The position numbers and the translations under genes were made by a program. The notes beneath the pieces were generated by a model, which saw only the letters and a list, made by a program, of their open reading frames with translations, made no database searches and had not been told where the DNA came from. This document shows, one piece after another, positions 23,873 through 32,900 of a DNA stretch of 64,000 nt; position 1 is the first letter of the stretch; every line of letters starts with the position of its first letter. The stretch lies in contig JBCBEX010000003.1 in the NCBI GenBank assembly GCA_038528235.1, positions 1 through 64,000 of the forward strand, written 5' to 3'. Origin of the DNA: JBCBEX01 sp038528235. Its GTDB lineage: Bacteria > Bacteroidota > Rhodothermia > Rhodothermales > Rubricoccaceae.

Positions 23873-24292
23873 TCAGGAGCCCTGCCGCGCGTCGGTGAGG
23901 CGATAGTACATCCCCATCGGGTCCGACTCCAGCACTTCAAGCGTGCCGGTGATCGTGATCGGGTCGTAGGTGAAGTCAACCGGCTGCGAGGTCTTCACCT
24001 CGATCATCGACTCCGAGGCGCCCGGCAGGCAGTAGAAGCAGTCGGCGAGCGGGAAGGCGATCAGGATGAAGTGGGTCTGCTCTAGGGTCTGCTGAATCGG
24101 AAAGATGAAGCCCTGGATGGCCACCTCCTCGCCGTTGAGGCCGTCGACCTCCGGCGCGAAGTTGGGGACGTAGCGTCCGTCCTGCCGCTGCAGTTCGACC
24201 TGCGCGAGCGTATCCCAGTTGATGGCTTGTTGGGCCTGTGCAGGCAGTGCGCCCAGCGCTAGCACAACGAGGAGGAGCAGAAAGGCACGCAT
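23873..24292 (-). CDS. periplasmic DUF3299-like protein, 139 aa
   Basis: Exported protein: ATG (complement 24290-24292) gives a signal peptide ending ALPAQAQQ. The mature part contains LNGEEVAIQGFIFPI and ADCFYCLPGASESMIEV, the Cys-x-x-Cys-containing core typical of DUF3299, often found near metal-transport genes. The DNA just outside (24425-27401) holds a His-rich protein and a ZnuD-like receptor on the other strand. It is first of an operon with the aldo/keto reductase. Function unknown; metal or redox association is inferred. Confidence 0.8.
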   Translation of the reverse strand: MRAFLLLLVVLALGALPAQAQQAINWDTLAQVELQRQDGRYVPNFAPEVDGLNGEEVAIQGFIFPIQQTLEQTHFILIAFPLADCFYCLPGASESMIEVKTSQPVDFTYDPITITGTLEVLESDPMGMYYRLTDARQGS

Positions 24293-24490
24293 AGCGACGA
24301 TGTCCGGAGTAAGTGAGGGCGAAAACGCGCGTACACGAATGCGGAAGCCGGGCCCGAGGGTTCCGATTATGAACACAATCCATACCGAAGCTTCCGCAAA
24401 AGGACAGGATTAACGAAGCGTCTGGTGGGTATCGTCCGTCAATCCAGTGTAAATCACGGCCGACGTAGAAACCTCCAGATAGGACATCCG

Positions 24491-24919
24491 TTGCGTCGCT
24501 CTCTAGGCTGGCCCCCAACACTGGCGTTTCGCTTCCTCGCTCTCGTGTCCCGCATCGCTTCAGCTTCCGCGCTTTGGGTCCTGCTCGGCTTCGTGCTGGG
24601 CGGCCTCGCTGCCCCCGTGTTGCACGCGGTCCAGCACACCACCGAGTGCGCGCACGCGGGCGACCACCACGCGCACGCGGGGCACGCACACGATGAGGAC
24701 TCTGCATCGAGCCATCTCGTTGTGATTGCCGCGGACCACGCCGAGTCCCCCTGCTTCGCCTGCGCACTCTGCGCGGTGCCACTCACCTCGACGACGGCAG
24801 GGGCCAAGGCCGTCTCGCTAGCCTCGTGCGCGACGGGCGAACTTCGCTTCGCGACCACAACGGTCCCAGAGAGCCCGACCGCTTCGCTCTACGCACCGCG
24901 CGGCCCTCCTACTTGCTGA
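24491..24919 (+). CDS. His/Cys-rich exported protein, about 142 aa, start uncertain
   Basis: Small protein with one hydrophobic N-terminal segment (ALWVLLGFVLGGLAAPVLHAV) and a metal-ligand-rich stretch (HTTECAHAGDHHAHAGHAHD), then SPCFACALCAVPL with three cysteines. Such His-rich proteins are commonly encoded next to zinc or copper TonB receptors (DUF2946-like organisation), which is the case here: the receptor gene starts 88 bp downstream. No ATG exists in frame. The TTG at 24491 has AGGA six bases upstream; GTG at 24425 or 24545 are alternatives. Probably periplasmic or inner-membrane anchored metal handling. Confidence 0.7.
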   Translation: MRRSLGWPPTLAFRFLALVSRIASASALWVLLGFVLGGLAAPVLHAVQHTTECAHAGDHHAHAGHAHDEDSASSHLVVIAADHAESPCFACALCAVPLTSTTAGAKAVSLASCATGELRFATTTVPESPTASLYAPRGPPTC

Positions 24920-25007
24920 TTCCCTGCTCCACCCACGCTTCGTGCGTGCTGACTACGGTGGAGCCGTTGTGGTTCTGAGAATTAGCAAGTCGTCCGATCG
25001 GAGACCT

Positions 25008-27401
25008 ATGGTCGCTCTCTCCCGCTGCTTGGCGCTCACCGCGCTGGCAGCCCTCTCCCTACTCATCGCACATCCTGCCTTTGCGCAGGAACAGGAACGC
25101 CTACGTTCGTTCTCCGGCACCGTCCTCGATGCTGGGACGGGTGCGGCGCTGCCCGGCGTCAACGTGATCCTCGATGCAGAGCGCGGGCTCGGCGGGGCCA
25201 CCGACAGAGACGGCCGCTTTGCTATCGGCGGGCTTCCCCCGGAAGCATTCATCGTCCGCTTCTCGTACATCGGCTACGAAGCTGACTCGATGCGCATTGA
25301 CCTACAGCAGGAGAGCGTCCGGGCGCAGGTGACGCTCGACGCGGTCGCTGAAATCATCGCCGAGGTGATAGTGGAAGGCGAAACCGAGCTGCTGGAGCAG
25401 GGCGCGCAGGCCATTTCCATCCTCGACGCAGACGCCCTGGAAGACGCACGGGGACAGACCATTGGTGAGACCATCGGGGCGTTGCCCGGCGTGACGACCC
25501 TCTCGACCGGCCCAAGCATCGTCAAGCCCGTCGTGCGCGGGCTGCACTCGGACCGCCTCGTGATCCTCAACAACGGCGTCCGACATGAGAGCCAGCAGTG
25601 GGGCGCGGAGCACGCGCCCGAGATCGACCCGTTTTCCCCAGATCGCATCGAGGTGATACGCGGTGCGGCCGGCGTCGAGCATGGCGTCGGGGCGATCGGT
25701 GGCGTCGTGCGCTTGGAGGAGGCGCCGCTCCCCACACAGGTCGGTGAGGTCAGCGGGCAGCTGTCGCTGCATTCGTTCTCGAACAGCCGTCAGGGCGTGG
25801 GATCACTCGAGATGGAGGGAGCGCCGCTGCCAGGCCTCGGTGTGCGCGTCCAGGGGAGCCTGCGCCGTGCCGGAGACGCCCACACTCCCGACTATGTCCT
25901 GGGCAACACGGCCTTCTTCGAGCGTGGAGCCAATGCCACCGTCGGCCTGGAGCGCGAGCGCTGGGGCGTCGAGGCGCACGGAAGCGTCTTCGCCACCGAC
26001 ATCGGTATCTACCGTGGCTCGCACTTCAATACGCTCAACGGACTCGACACCGTTCTCGAGCTCGGTCGCCCGCCTGTTGACTACGACTTTAGCTACGAGA
26101 TCGACGCGCCGAAGCAGGACATCCAGCACTACATCGGGGCGGTCCACGGACATGTCGATCTCGGACGCGATGGCACGATCCGCGTCGAGGGCCGCTATGG
26201 CTTCCAGCAAAACGAGCGCGCCGAGTTCGACGCCGACCGCATCGGCGGGCGCGACCCGCTGGAGCGGGCCTCATTCGAACTCACCCTCCAGACCCACACC
26301 CTAGACCTCAAAGCGCGCACCACCCCCACAGCTATCGCAGGCGGCGACGGCTTCGCGGTCGTCGGCGTGAGCGGGATGCTCCAGCGCAACCTCAACACGC
26401 AGGTAGGCTACTTCATCCCCAACTTCCGCGCCTACACGGGCGGCGTGTTCGCCCGCGGCGAGTGGGTCCGAGGGCCGCTTGCCCTCGAAGCCGGGACCCG
26501 ACTCGACTATCGTTGGCTGCGGGCGTTTCCCCGCGTACGGGCCGGCGGCGGCGAAACGCAGCGCACCATCACGGACTACGTGGGCCTAACGGGCGTGCTC
26601 GGTGCCACCTATCGGTTCGGGACGGCCTGGAGCCTCGGTGCCAACGTCGCCACGGCATGGCGTCCCCCGAGCGTCAACGAGCTCTACGCGCGGGGCATTC
26701 ACCATGGCACGGCTCAGTACGAGGTCGGCGATCCCAACGTCGGATCGGAGCGGGCGCTCGAAGCAAGCCTCACGCTGCGTCATCAGACACCCACGCGCGA
26801 ACTGGAATTCAGCAGCTACGTCAACCGCATCAACGACTACCTGTACCTCCGCCCCATCAACGACCTGGTCGTCACCAACCGAGGCGTCTTCCCCGAATTC
26901 CTCTACACGCAAGACACGGCCGTGATCGTCGGTTTCGACGGCGTCGTCACGCAGGGATTGGGCCGCTTCACTCTCGGTGCAACGGTCTCGGTCCTGCGCG
27001 GCACCAACCTTACGCGGGACGAGGCGCTCCTCGGCATGCCCGCCGACCGGCTCGAACTCTCCGCAGGCGTGGACCTCGGGAGTTGGGGGGTCCTGCGCGA
27101 CGTGACTGCAGAGACGAGCGTCGACCTCGTCCGCGAGCAAGACCGCTTCCCCACACGCCTGGACGAGGACGGCATCACCGTGATCCCCGTGGACTACGTC
27201 GAGCCGCCTGAGGGCTACGCGCTGCTCGGCTTCGACCTCGGTGGCGAGATCGCCATGGGGCCGTCGGTGATGCGCGTCAGCCTCAGCGTCGACAACCTGC
27301 TCGACACCCGCTACCGCGACTACCTGAGTCGCTACCGCTATTTCGCGCTAGACCCGGGACGCAACGTCGTCCTGCGTCTGGCGCTTCCATTCGGAGCCTG
27401 A
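25008..27401 (+). CDS. ZnuD-like TonB-dependent metal receptor, 797 aa
   Basis: Outer-membrane receptor for a metal or metal chelate. From ATG 25008: signal peptide (ALAALSLLIAHPAFAQ), carboxypeptidase-regulatory-like domain (FSGTVLDAGTGAALPGVNV), plug (IGETIGALPGVTTLS, PVVRGLHSDRLVILNNGVR, QQWGAEHAPEIDPFS, VGAIGGVV), then the barrel with terminal YFALDPGRNVVLRLALPFGA. The WGxEHxPEID plug signature is what one sees in ZnuD/copper-zinc type receptors. The barrel has few histidines in its visible loops, so zinc is a tentative ligand. Followed by two paralogous lipoprotein genes and preceded by a His-rich protein gene, probably one locus. An upstream in-frame start at 24942 would break the signal peptide. 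Confidence 0.9.
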   Translation: MVALSRCLALTALAALSLLIAHPAFAQEQERLRSFSGTVLDAGTGAALPGVNVILDAERGLGGATDRDGRFAIGGLPPEAFIVRFSYIGYEADSMRIDLQQESVRAQVTLDAVAEIIAEVIVEGETELLEQGAQAISILDADALEDARGQTIGETIGALPGVTTLSTGPSIVKPVVRGLHSDRLVILNNGVRHESQQWGAEHAPEIDPFSPDRIEVIRGAAGVEHGVGAIGGVVRLEEAPLPTQVGEVSGQLSLHSFSNSRQGVGSLEMEGAPLPGLGVRVQGSLRRAGDAHTPDYVLGNTAFFERGANATVGLERERWGVEAHGSVFATDIGIYRGSHFNTLNGLDTVLELGRPPVDYDFSYEIDAPKQDIQHYIGAVHGHVDLGRDGTIRVEGRYGFQQNERAEFDADRIGGRDPLERASFELTLQTHTLDLKARTTPTAIAGGDGFAVVGVSGMLQRNLNTQVGYFIPNFRAYTGGVFARGEWVRGPLALEAGTRLDYRWLRAFPRVRAGGGETQRTITDYVGLTGVLGATYRFGTAWSLGANVATAWRPPSVNELYARGIHHGTAQYEVGDPNVGSERALEASLTLRHQTPTRELEFSSYVNRINDYLYLRPINDLVVTNRGVFPEFLYTQDTAVIVGFDGVVTQGLGRFTLGATVSVLRGTNLTRDEALLGMPADRLELSAGVDLGSWGVLRDVTAETSVDLVREQDRFPTRLDEDGITVIPVDYVEPPEGYALLGFDLGGEIAMGPSVMRVSLSVDNLLDTRYRDYLSRYRYFALDPGRNVVLRLALPFGA

Positions 27402-27476
27402 TCCGTCTCTCTCGCGGCGCGCGTTCAGGCCCCGGCGCTCCGCACTCTCACCACGTACATCCCAATCCATCTCACC

Positions 27477-28100
27477 ATGACTCTTACTCGACGCTTTCCC
27501 TCTTTCCTCTTTCCGCTAGGCCTGGCCGCGCTGCTGCTCGTCGTGCTGCCTGCCTGTGACTCCGAAGACCCCGACGACGAGCCCATCGCGGGTGAGGAAG
27601 AGGTCTTCTCGAACGTCAAGATCACGCTGACGCCGGTCGGTGGCGGCACAACCATCACTGCAGACGCCGTCTTCGACGAGAACGGCGAGAACGGCCAGAT
27701 CCCGAACATCGCGCTCATGGCTGGCACGGCCTACAACGCCGTCATGGAGTTCAGCAACCGCTTCGAAGACGACCCCCTCGAACTCAACGAGGAGATCACC
27801 GAGGAGGAGGATGTCGCCCACCAGATCTACCTCATCCCCGAGGGAGCTACGGCCGGTGCCCTGACCATCTCGGACCGCAACGTCGATAGCGAAGGTCTAC
27901 CGCTCGGCAGCGAATTCACCCTGACCGTTGCAGCCAATGGCAACGGAACCGGCACCCTTCGCCTCGTGCTTCGCCACTACGAAGGCAACGAAGACGAAGT
28001 GTCCGGCCAGAAGGCCGGTGACCTCGTTCCCACCGCTACGGAAGTGCCCGGCGTGGTCGAGAACGACCTCAACTTCACCTACCCGGTGACGATTCAGTAG
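27477..28100 (+). CDS. receptor-associated lipoprotein 1, 207 aa
   Basis: Lipoprotein: hydrophobic leader and lipobox LLVVLPACDSED at about residues 20-30, then an acidic linker. The rest is beta-rich (VFSNVKITLTPVGGGTTITA, GEFTLTV-like segments) and ends PVTIQ. Not a family I can name with confidence; similar small lipoproteins accompany TonB metal receptors in Bacteroidota. Starts 75 bp after the receptor and is followed by a strong terminator (28126-28159). A paralogue follows at 28475-29080, with the same ending (NDLNFTYPVTIQ versus NDLNFTFPVTIQ). Confidence 0.82.
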   Translation: MTLTRRFPSFLFPLGLAALLLVVLPACDSEDPDDEPIAGEEEVFSNVKITLTPVGGGTTITADAVFDENGENGQIPNIALMAGTAYNAVMEFSNRFEDDPLELNEEITEEEDVAHQIYLIPEGATAGALTISDRNVDSEGLPLGSEFTLTVAANGNGTGTLRLVLRHYEGNEDEVSGQKAGDLVPTATEVPGVVENDLNFTYPVTIQ

Positions 28101-28125
28101 GTAAGGGGACTGAATCGACACGAAG

Positions 28126-28159
28126 CGCCCCGCTCGATCACATTCGAGCGGGGCGTTTT
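28126..28159 (+). terminator. rho-independent terminator after lipoprotein 1
   Basis: Perfect 12-bp stem (cgccccgctcga / tcgagcggggcg) with a 6-nt loop, followed by tttt. Ends the receptor-lipoprotein transcription unit. Confidence 0.93.
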
Positions 28160-28362
28160 CTATTGTAGGAGCCTGTTGTGGGTGCCGCCTCAGTGCGAGG
28201 ACATACGAGCCGCGTCATCTGCTCACCATGCTGCAGGGGAGCAGCTGTCATCGCCGTGTAGAGCTGCCCTTCCATGTGTCCTGACGCGGACGGGCGTGCC
28301 CGCCGTGGACGCTCCAGTTGCGCGACGACTCCACCCACCTCGGGTAGTCGCCACGAATCTCC

Positions 28363-28390
28363 TTGACACGGATTGCTGCAGCTACTTTTG
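28363..28390 (+). promoter_or_regulatory. candidate promoter of lipoprotein 2
   Basis: TTGACA (28363-28368) is followed after 14 nt by TACTTTTG (28383-28390), an exact match to the Bacteroidota -7 box TAnnTTTG. Located 85 bp before the ATG and after the previous terminator. Confidence 0.55.
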
Positions 28391-28474
28391 TTCCTCTCGA
28401 CACTTCACCCAAAGCTCCGGTTGCCCCATCGTGCTGCCGTTGATGGGTCTCCATCGCCTACCACCCCGTCAACC

Positions 28475-29080
28475 ATGACGCCGTCTGTCCCAGCTCTGCC
28501 CCGTGCCCTCGCCCTGCTTCTCATTCCCGCCTGTCTCCTCGTGTTCGCCGCCTGCGACTCCAACGACGACAGTGCCAGCGACGAGAACGTGATCTCGACC
28601 GTCAACCTCACCTTCACGCCACGGTCTGGCGGGAACGGCATCACGTTCATCGCGAACTTCAACGACGCCGGCGTGCTCCAGGACGCGACCAACATCATCC
28701 TGGATGCCAACACGACCTACACTGTGAGCATCGAGCTACTCAACACGTTTGTGACGCCCGCCGAAGACGTCACCGTTGAGGTCCGTGACAACGAGCCGGA
28801 GAAGTACCGCTTCTTCTACACGCCCGGTGGCGGCGCCGCCCGCCGCCTCACGGTGTCTGACCTCGACCTGGACCGCGAGGGGGACGAACTCGGCGCGACG
28901 TTCGCCGTCACGGTCTCAGACGGCAGCACGACCACCGGCACGTTCCGCGTCAAGCTGCGCAACTACCTGGATCCTGACACACTCCCTGAAGCCAAGCGCG
29001 ACGACACGGCGACGGCGCCCGAAGTCCCTGGCATCGTGGGAAACGACCTCAACTTCACGTTCCCCGTCACGATTCAGTAG
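28475..29080 (+). CDS. receptor-associated lipoprotein 2 (paralogue), 201 aa
   Basis: Paralogue of 27477-28100. Signal and lipobox LLVFAACDSNDD after a hydrophobic leader; the mature part resembles its neighbour in layout (VNLTFTPRSGGNGITFIANF versus VKITLTPVGGGTTITADAVF) and ends VTIQ. Function unknown, presumably surface or periplasmic facing. It has its own candidate promoter and terminator, so it can be expressed apart from the receptor. ATG 28475 is chosen by the signal peptide; the longer frame upstream is not protein-like. Confidence 0.82.
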   Translation: MTPSVPALPRALALLLIPACLLVFAACDSNDDSASDENVISTVNLTFTPRSGGNGITFIANFNDAGVLQDATNIILDANTTYTVSIELLNTFVTPAEDVTVEVRDNEPEKYRFFYTPGGGAARRLTVSDLDLDREGDELGATFAVTVSDGSTTTGTFRVKLRNYLDPDTLPEAKRDDTATAPEVPGIVGNDLNFTFPVTIQ

Positions 29081-29098
29081 GCGACCCGGACTAACCTG

Positions 29099-29138
29099 AA
29101 GCGCCCCGCTCATCTACTCTCGAGCGAGGCGCTTTTTT
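29099..29138 (+). terminator. rho-independent terminator after lipoprotein 2
   Basis: Stem aagcgccccgctc / gagcgaggcgctt with one mismatch, loop about 10 nt, followed by a T-run. Shares the word gaagcgccccgctc with the previous terminator, consistent with duplication of the gene together with its 3' flank. Confidence 0.9.
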
Positions 29139-29226
29139 GTGTGGGGACACACGCAATGGGGCCCCTCCCCCTGCCGAGCACTAGCGTCCGCTCTAGCCTA
29201 CGGAGCACGGCACTCGTGGTGGTGGT

Positions 29227-29640
29227 TCAGAGGGAGGGGCAACTCGTGGAGGTGCCGAGGAGCGCGGCGGCAGCGCGGCGGAGATCGGTGGGACTCGTGG
29301 GCAAGAGCACCGTCGCGTGGGGACGGCCGAGCACCGCCGCAGGCCGCGTCCGTCCCCCCGGTGCCGACTCTTGGGACGCGATCAACAGGGGAATCCCCCG
29401 GTAGGCCTCGCTCAGGAGGTTCAGATCCGGCTCCGTCTGGTGGTCAAGCGTATAGAGGTCCGCCACGAGCAGCTCGATGTCGGTCTGCGCGAGGGCACGT
29501 ACGGCCGTAACCGCCACGACCTCGAACGCTGGGTCCAGGCAGTGCTTCAGGAAGACCTGAAGCGACGGCGCATCCGACACTATGGCGACGCGGACCCGTC
29601 TGGGCGCGTCCAGGTCGAGGCTATCGATGGCGTGCTTCAT
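29227..29640 (-). CDS. degenerate response-regulator receiver-like protein, 137 aa
   Basis: Small protein with a Rossmann-type pattern resembling a receiver domain: VRVAIVSDAPSLQVFLKHCL, then LLVADLYTLDH (an Asp near the phosphoacceptor position) and IPLLIASQES. The paired N-terminal acidic residues and the conserved C-terminal Lys of true receivers are not clear, so phosphorylation is doubtful. ATG at 29640 (complement 29638-29640) is preferred; an ATG at 29703 adds 21 residues. It lies next to the 1383-aa hybrid sensor on the same strand with about 280 bp between. Could be an accessory signalling module or simply a diverged receiver. Confidence 0.55.
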   Translation of the reverse strand: MKHAIDSLDLDAPRRVRVAIVSDAPSLQVFLKHCLDPAFEVVAVTAVRALAQTDIELLVADLYTLDHQTEPDLNLLSEAYRGIPLLIASQESAPGGRTRPAAVLGRPHATVLLPTSPTDLRRAAAALLGTSTSCPSL

Positions 29641-29917
29641 GCGCGGGGACACGGCGTAGGGCGCCGTGGGAGTGACAGAAAGGCTCAGGGCAGCCCAGAG
29701 CATGACTGGGGGGAGGGTTCCGTGGTAGGGCTCTCAGTATCGGGAGCCACTGTGGGCGTGCGCGACCAGAAAGCGCGCATAACACTGTTCAGTACGCCTG
29801 TGCACGGATGCCGCAAGCCCGTGCGCGCTTTGTGCACAGCACTGCCCTGCTACCGCCTCATCGTGCAACACCAAGTCCCACCTAGGACGGCACACGTCAC
29901 GATGAAACTTGGTTGGC

Positions 29918-32900
29918 CTACCCTATTTCTTTGCCCTCGGCGATGTAGGCGGTAGGCGTGCGACCGTAGGCATCCCCGAACGACCGGGTGAAGTAGGAGA
30001 CGCTGTTGAATCCGACGGCGTAGGCCACCTCGGCCACCGTGCCTGACTCCTTCCGGAGAAGCAACGCTCCCTGGGCGAGGCGGTAGGCTCGGATCGCCTC
30101 GGTGGGCGTCGCGCTGAGGAGCTCGTGGGTCCGGCGGCGCAGCTGCGAACCGCTCAGGCCCACCGCCTCCGCGAGGTCACGTGCAGAGAACGCGGGGTCC
30201 GCGAAGCGCTCGTGGATGACCGACTCGATGCGCGCCCGCAAGTCCTCATCTGCGGAGACGACTCCAGGGAACGCGTCGATGACCGGAGTCGGCGTGGCGG
30301 TGTGGCGCTCGCGCCAGGCCCGGCGCGAGGCCAGCAGGCTAGCCACGGTCGCGCGAAGCTCGCGGGGGTCGAACGGCTTGGCGAGGTAGGCATCGGCGCC
30401 CGACTCGAGCCCGGCGACGCGGTCTTCCACGTCGGCCCGCGCGGTGAGGAGCACAATCGGCACAAAGCCGAGGTCGGGGTCGGCGCGCAGCGCTTCGGCA
30501 AGCGCCAGCCCGTCCATGCGAGGCATCGCCACATCGCTCACCACGAGGTCCGGCGTCCGCTCGCGGGCCTTGGCCAGCCCGGCCTCGCCGTCGGCCGCCT
30601 CCACGACGAGGTAGTCGGCCCGAAGCAGACTCGCCAGGTAGGCCCGCACGTCGGCGGCGTCTTCGACTACCAGCACCGTCGTTCGGTCAGCGGCGGCATA
30701 GCCCGCAAGCCGGCCTGTGACGGTAGGTGGCTGAGCGGGAACGGCATCGGCCAGGTCTGCCTGCGGCACGTAGGCTTCGCCGACGGGAGCCCCGTCTAGC
30801 TGGGCGTCCCGGACAGAAAGGCGCACGGTGAACGTGGTGCCAAAGCCCGGACGGCTCTCCACACCGACGGTGCCGCCGAGGAGTTCGACGGCCTCTTTCA
30901 CGAGCGCCAGCCCGATGCCGGTGCTGCTCGCCTGCCCCTCGTCCACAAGCGCAAACCGCTCCCAGATGCGGTCGATCTGGTCTGGGGGAATGCCGATGCC
31001 CGTGTCGCGGACCCGTAGTGCCGCGGTCGCGCCCTCGTCCTCGACCGAGAGCGACACACGCACCTTGCCACCCTCGGGCGTGTACTTGATGGCGTTGGCG
31101 GTGAGGTTGAAGAGGATGTGTTCGAGCAGCGCCACGTCGAAGTCGCCGACCACGCGCTCGTCGGGAGTCCCCCAGGAGAGGACGAGTCCGCGCCGGGTGG
31201 CATGGCCTTCGAACGCGACCGCGAGCGCAGCAACGAACTCGCCGAGGTCGACGCGCTGGAGCCGGACCTGGGTCTGCCCGACCTCCATCCGCGAGAGGTC
31301 GAGGATCTGGTCGATGAGGTGGAGCAGCCGGCGTCCGTTTTGCCGGACGCGTTCCAGCATCGCGCGGAGGTCGTCCCCGAGGTCGTCGCGAGCGAGCGCG
31401 TCTTCGACAGGGCTGAGGATGAGCGTGAGAGGCGTGCGCGTCTCGTGGCTGAGGTTGGCAAAGAGGCGCCGTTGCTGCTGGTTGGCGACTTCGAGCGCCT
31501 CGGCCTGCCGGGCTGTCTGCGCCTGTTCTCGGGCGAGGTCGCTGGTCCGGTTCGCCACCTCGATGCGCAGCCTCCGCGCGCGAGCGCGCGCCTCAGTCGT
31601 TCGCCACTGGACGAGGGCGCCGATGGTCCCCAGCACCCCTGCAACGAGCAGCAGCTGGAACCACCAGGTGGCCCACCACGGGGGCGGCAGCACAAGGCGC
31701 GCCAGCGTCACGTCGTCGCTCCAGACACCGTAGGCACTGCGGGCACGTACACGAAACGCATAGGAGCCTGGGGGCAGGTGGGTATACCGGGCCTCGCGGC
31801 TCGCCGTGAGCGGCTGCCAGTCCGCATCGGCTCCGTCGAGGATGAACTGGTAGCGGTTCTCCTCCGGCGCGGCGTAGTGCAACCCGACGTACTCGAACGA
31901 GAGCACGTCTTGGTCGGACCGCAGGCGCAGTGGCTCTCCGTCGTCTAGCATCGCGGCAAGCGCACCAGGGCCAGGGACAAGGATGTCGGCACCGGCAACG
32001 ATCCGCCGAAGCTGCACGGCGGGCGGGTACGGGTTGTCGCGCAGCCGCGACGGCTTGAATACGTTGAGCCCGTCGATCCCGCCGAACATCAGGGTCCCGT
32101 CGGCTGCTTTGTGGTAGGCCCCGCGGTTGAACTCGCGGCCTTGCACCCCACGTGTCGCGCTGAGCGTGGTCACGGCGCCGGTAGCCGGGTCGAGGCGCGC
32201 GAGGCCGCCGTTGGTGCTCACCCAGACATACCCCGTGTCGTCCACAAGCACGCCGTTGACGAAATTGTTGGGGAGCGACGAGTTAGACCGGGAGTAGCGT
32301 GTCGCTTGCTCGGTCGCCACGTCGAAGCGCGCAACGCCGGCGGTGCTGCCGAGCCAGAGCACGGAGTCGCCCTGTGCCGCGACGGCTTGGAGGGCGTCGT
32401 TCGGGATCGAGGCAGGGTCGGCGGGGTCGTGCCGGAACGTGGTGCGGGCGCCCGTTCGCGGGTCGTAGCGGAGGAGGCCGTCGTTCGAGGCGAGCCAGAG
32501 TACGCCGTCGGCGGCTTCGTGGACCGCGCGTACGATCACGGGGAGGCTTTCCTCGAACTGCCCGGTCACCGGATCGAGCGTGGCGAGGACGCTGCCCCCT
32601 ACCCACAGAGTGCCTGCCCGGTCCTCGTGAACGAACGCTGGGCGCCAGATCCCATAGGCCGCGCTGGGGAATAGGTAGGTCTGCGCCACGGCGCCCGAGA
32701 CGGTGTGCCGCCGCACACCCCACTGTACCACCGACCACAGCCGCCCTCGCCGATCGAAGTCGAGGCCGTACACCGTGGCGTCGTCCTGGTTGGCCCAGGG
32801 TACCTCCGGCGGCGGCGTAGGCAGCGGGTAGCGGGTCACCGCCCCCGTCACGCGGTCGATGCGGTTCAGGCCTTGCGAGTTCAAGCCCGCCCAAATCGCA

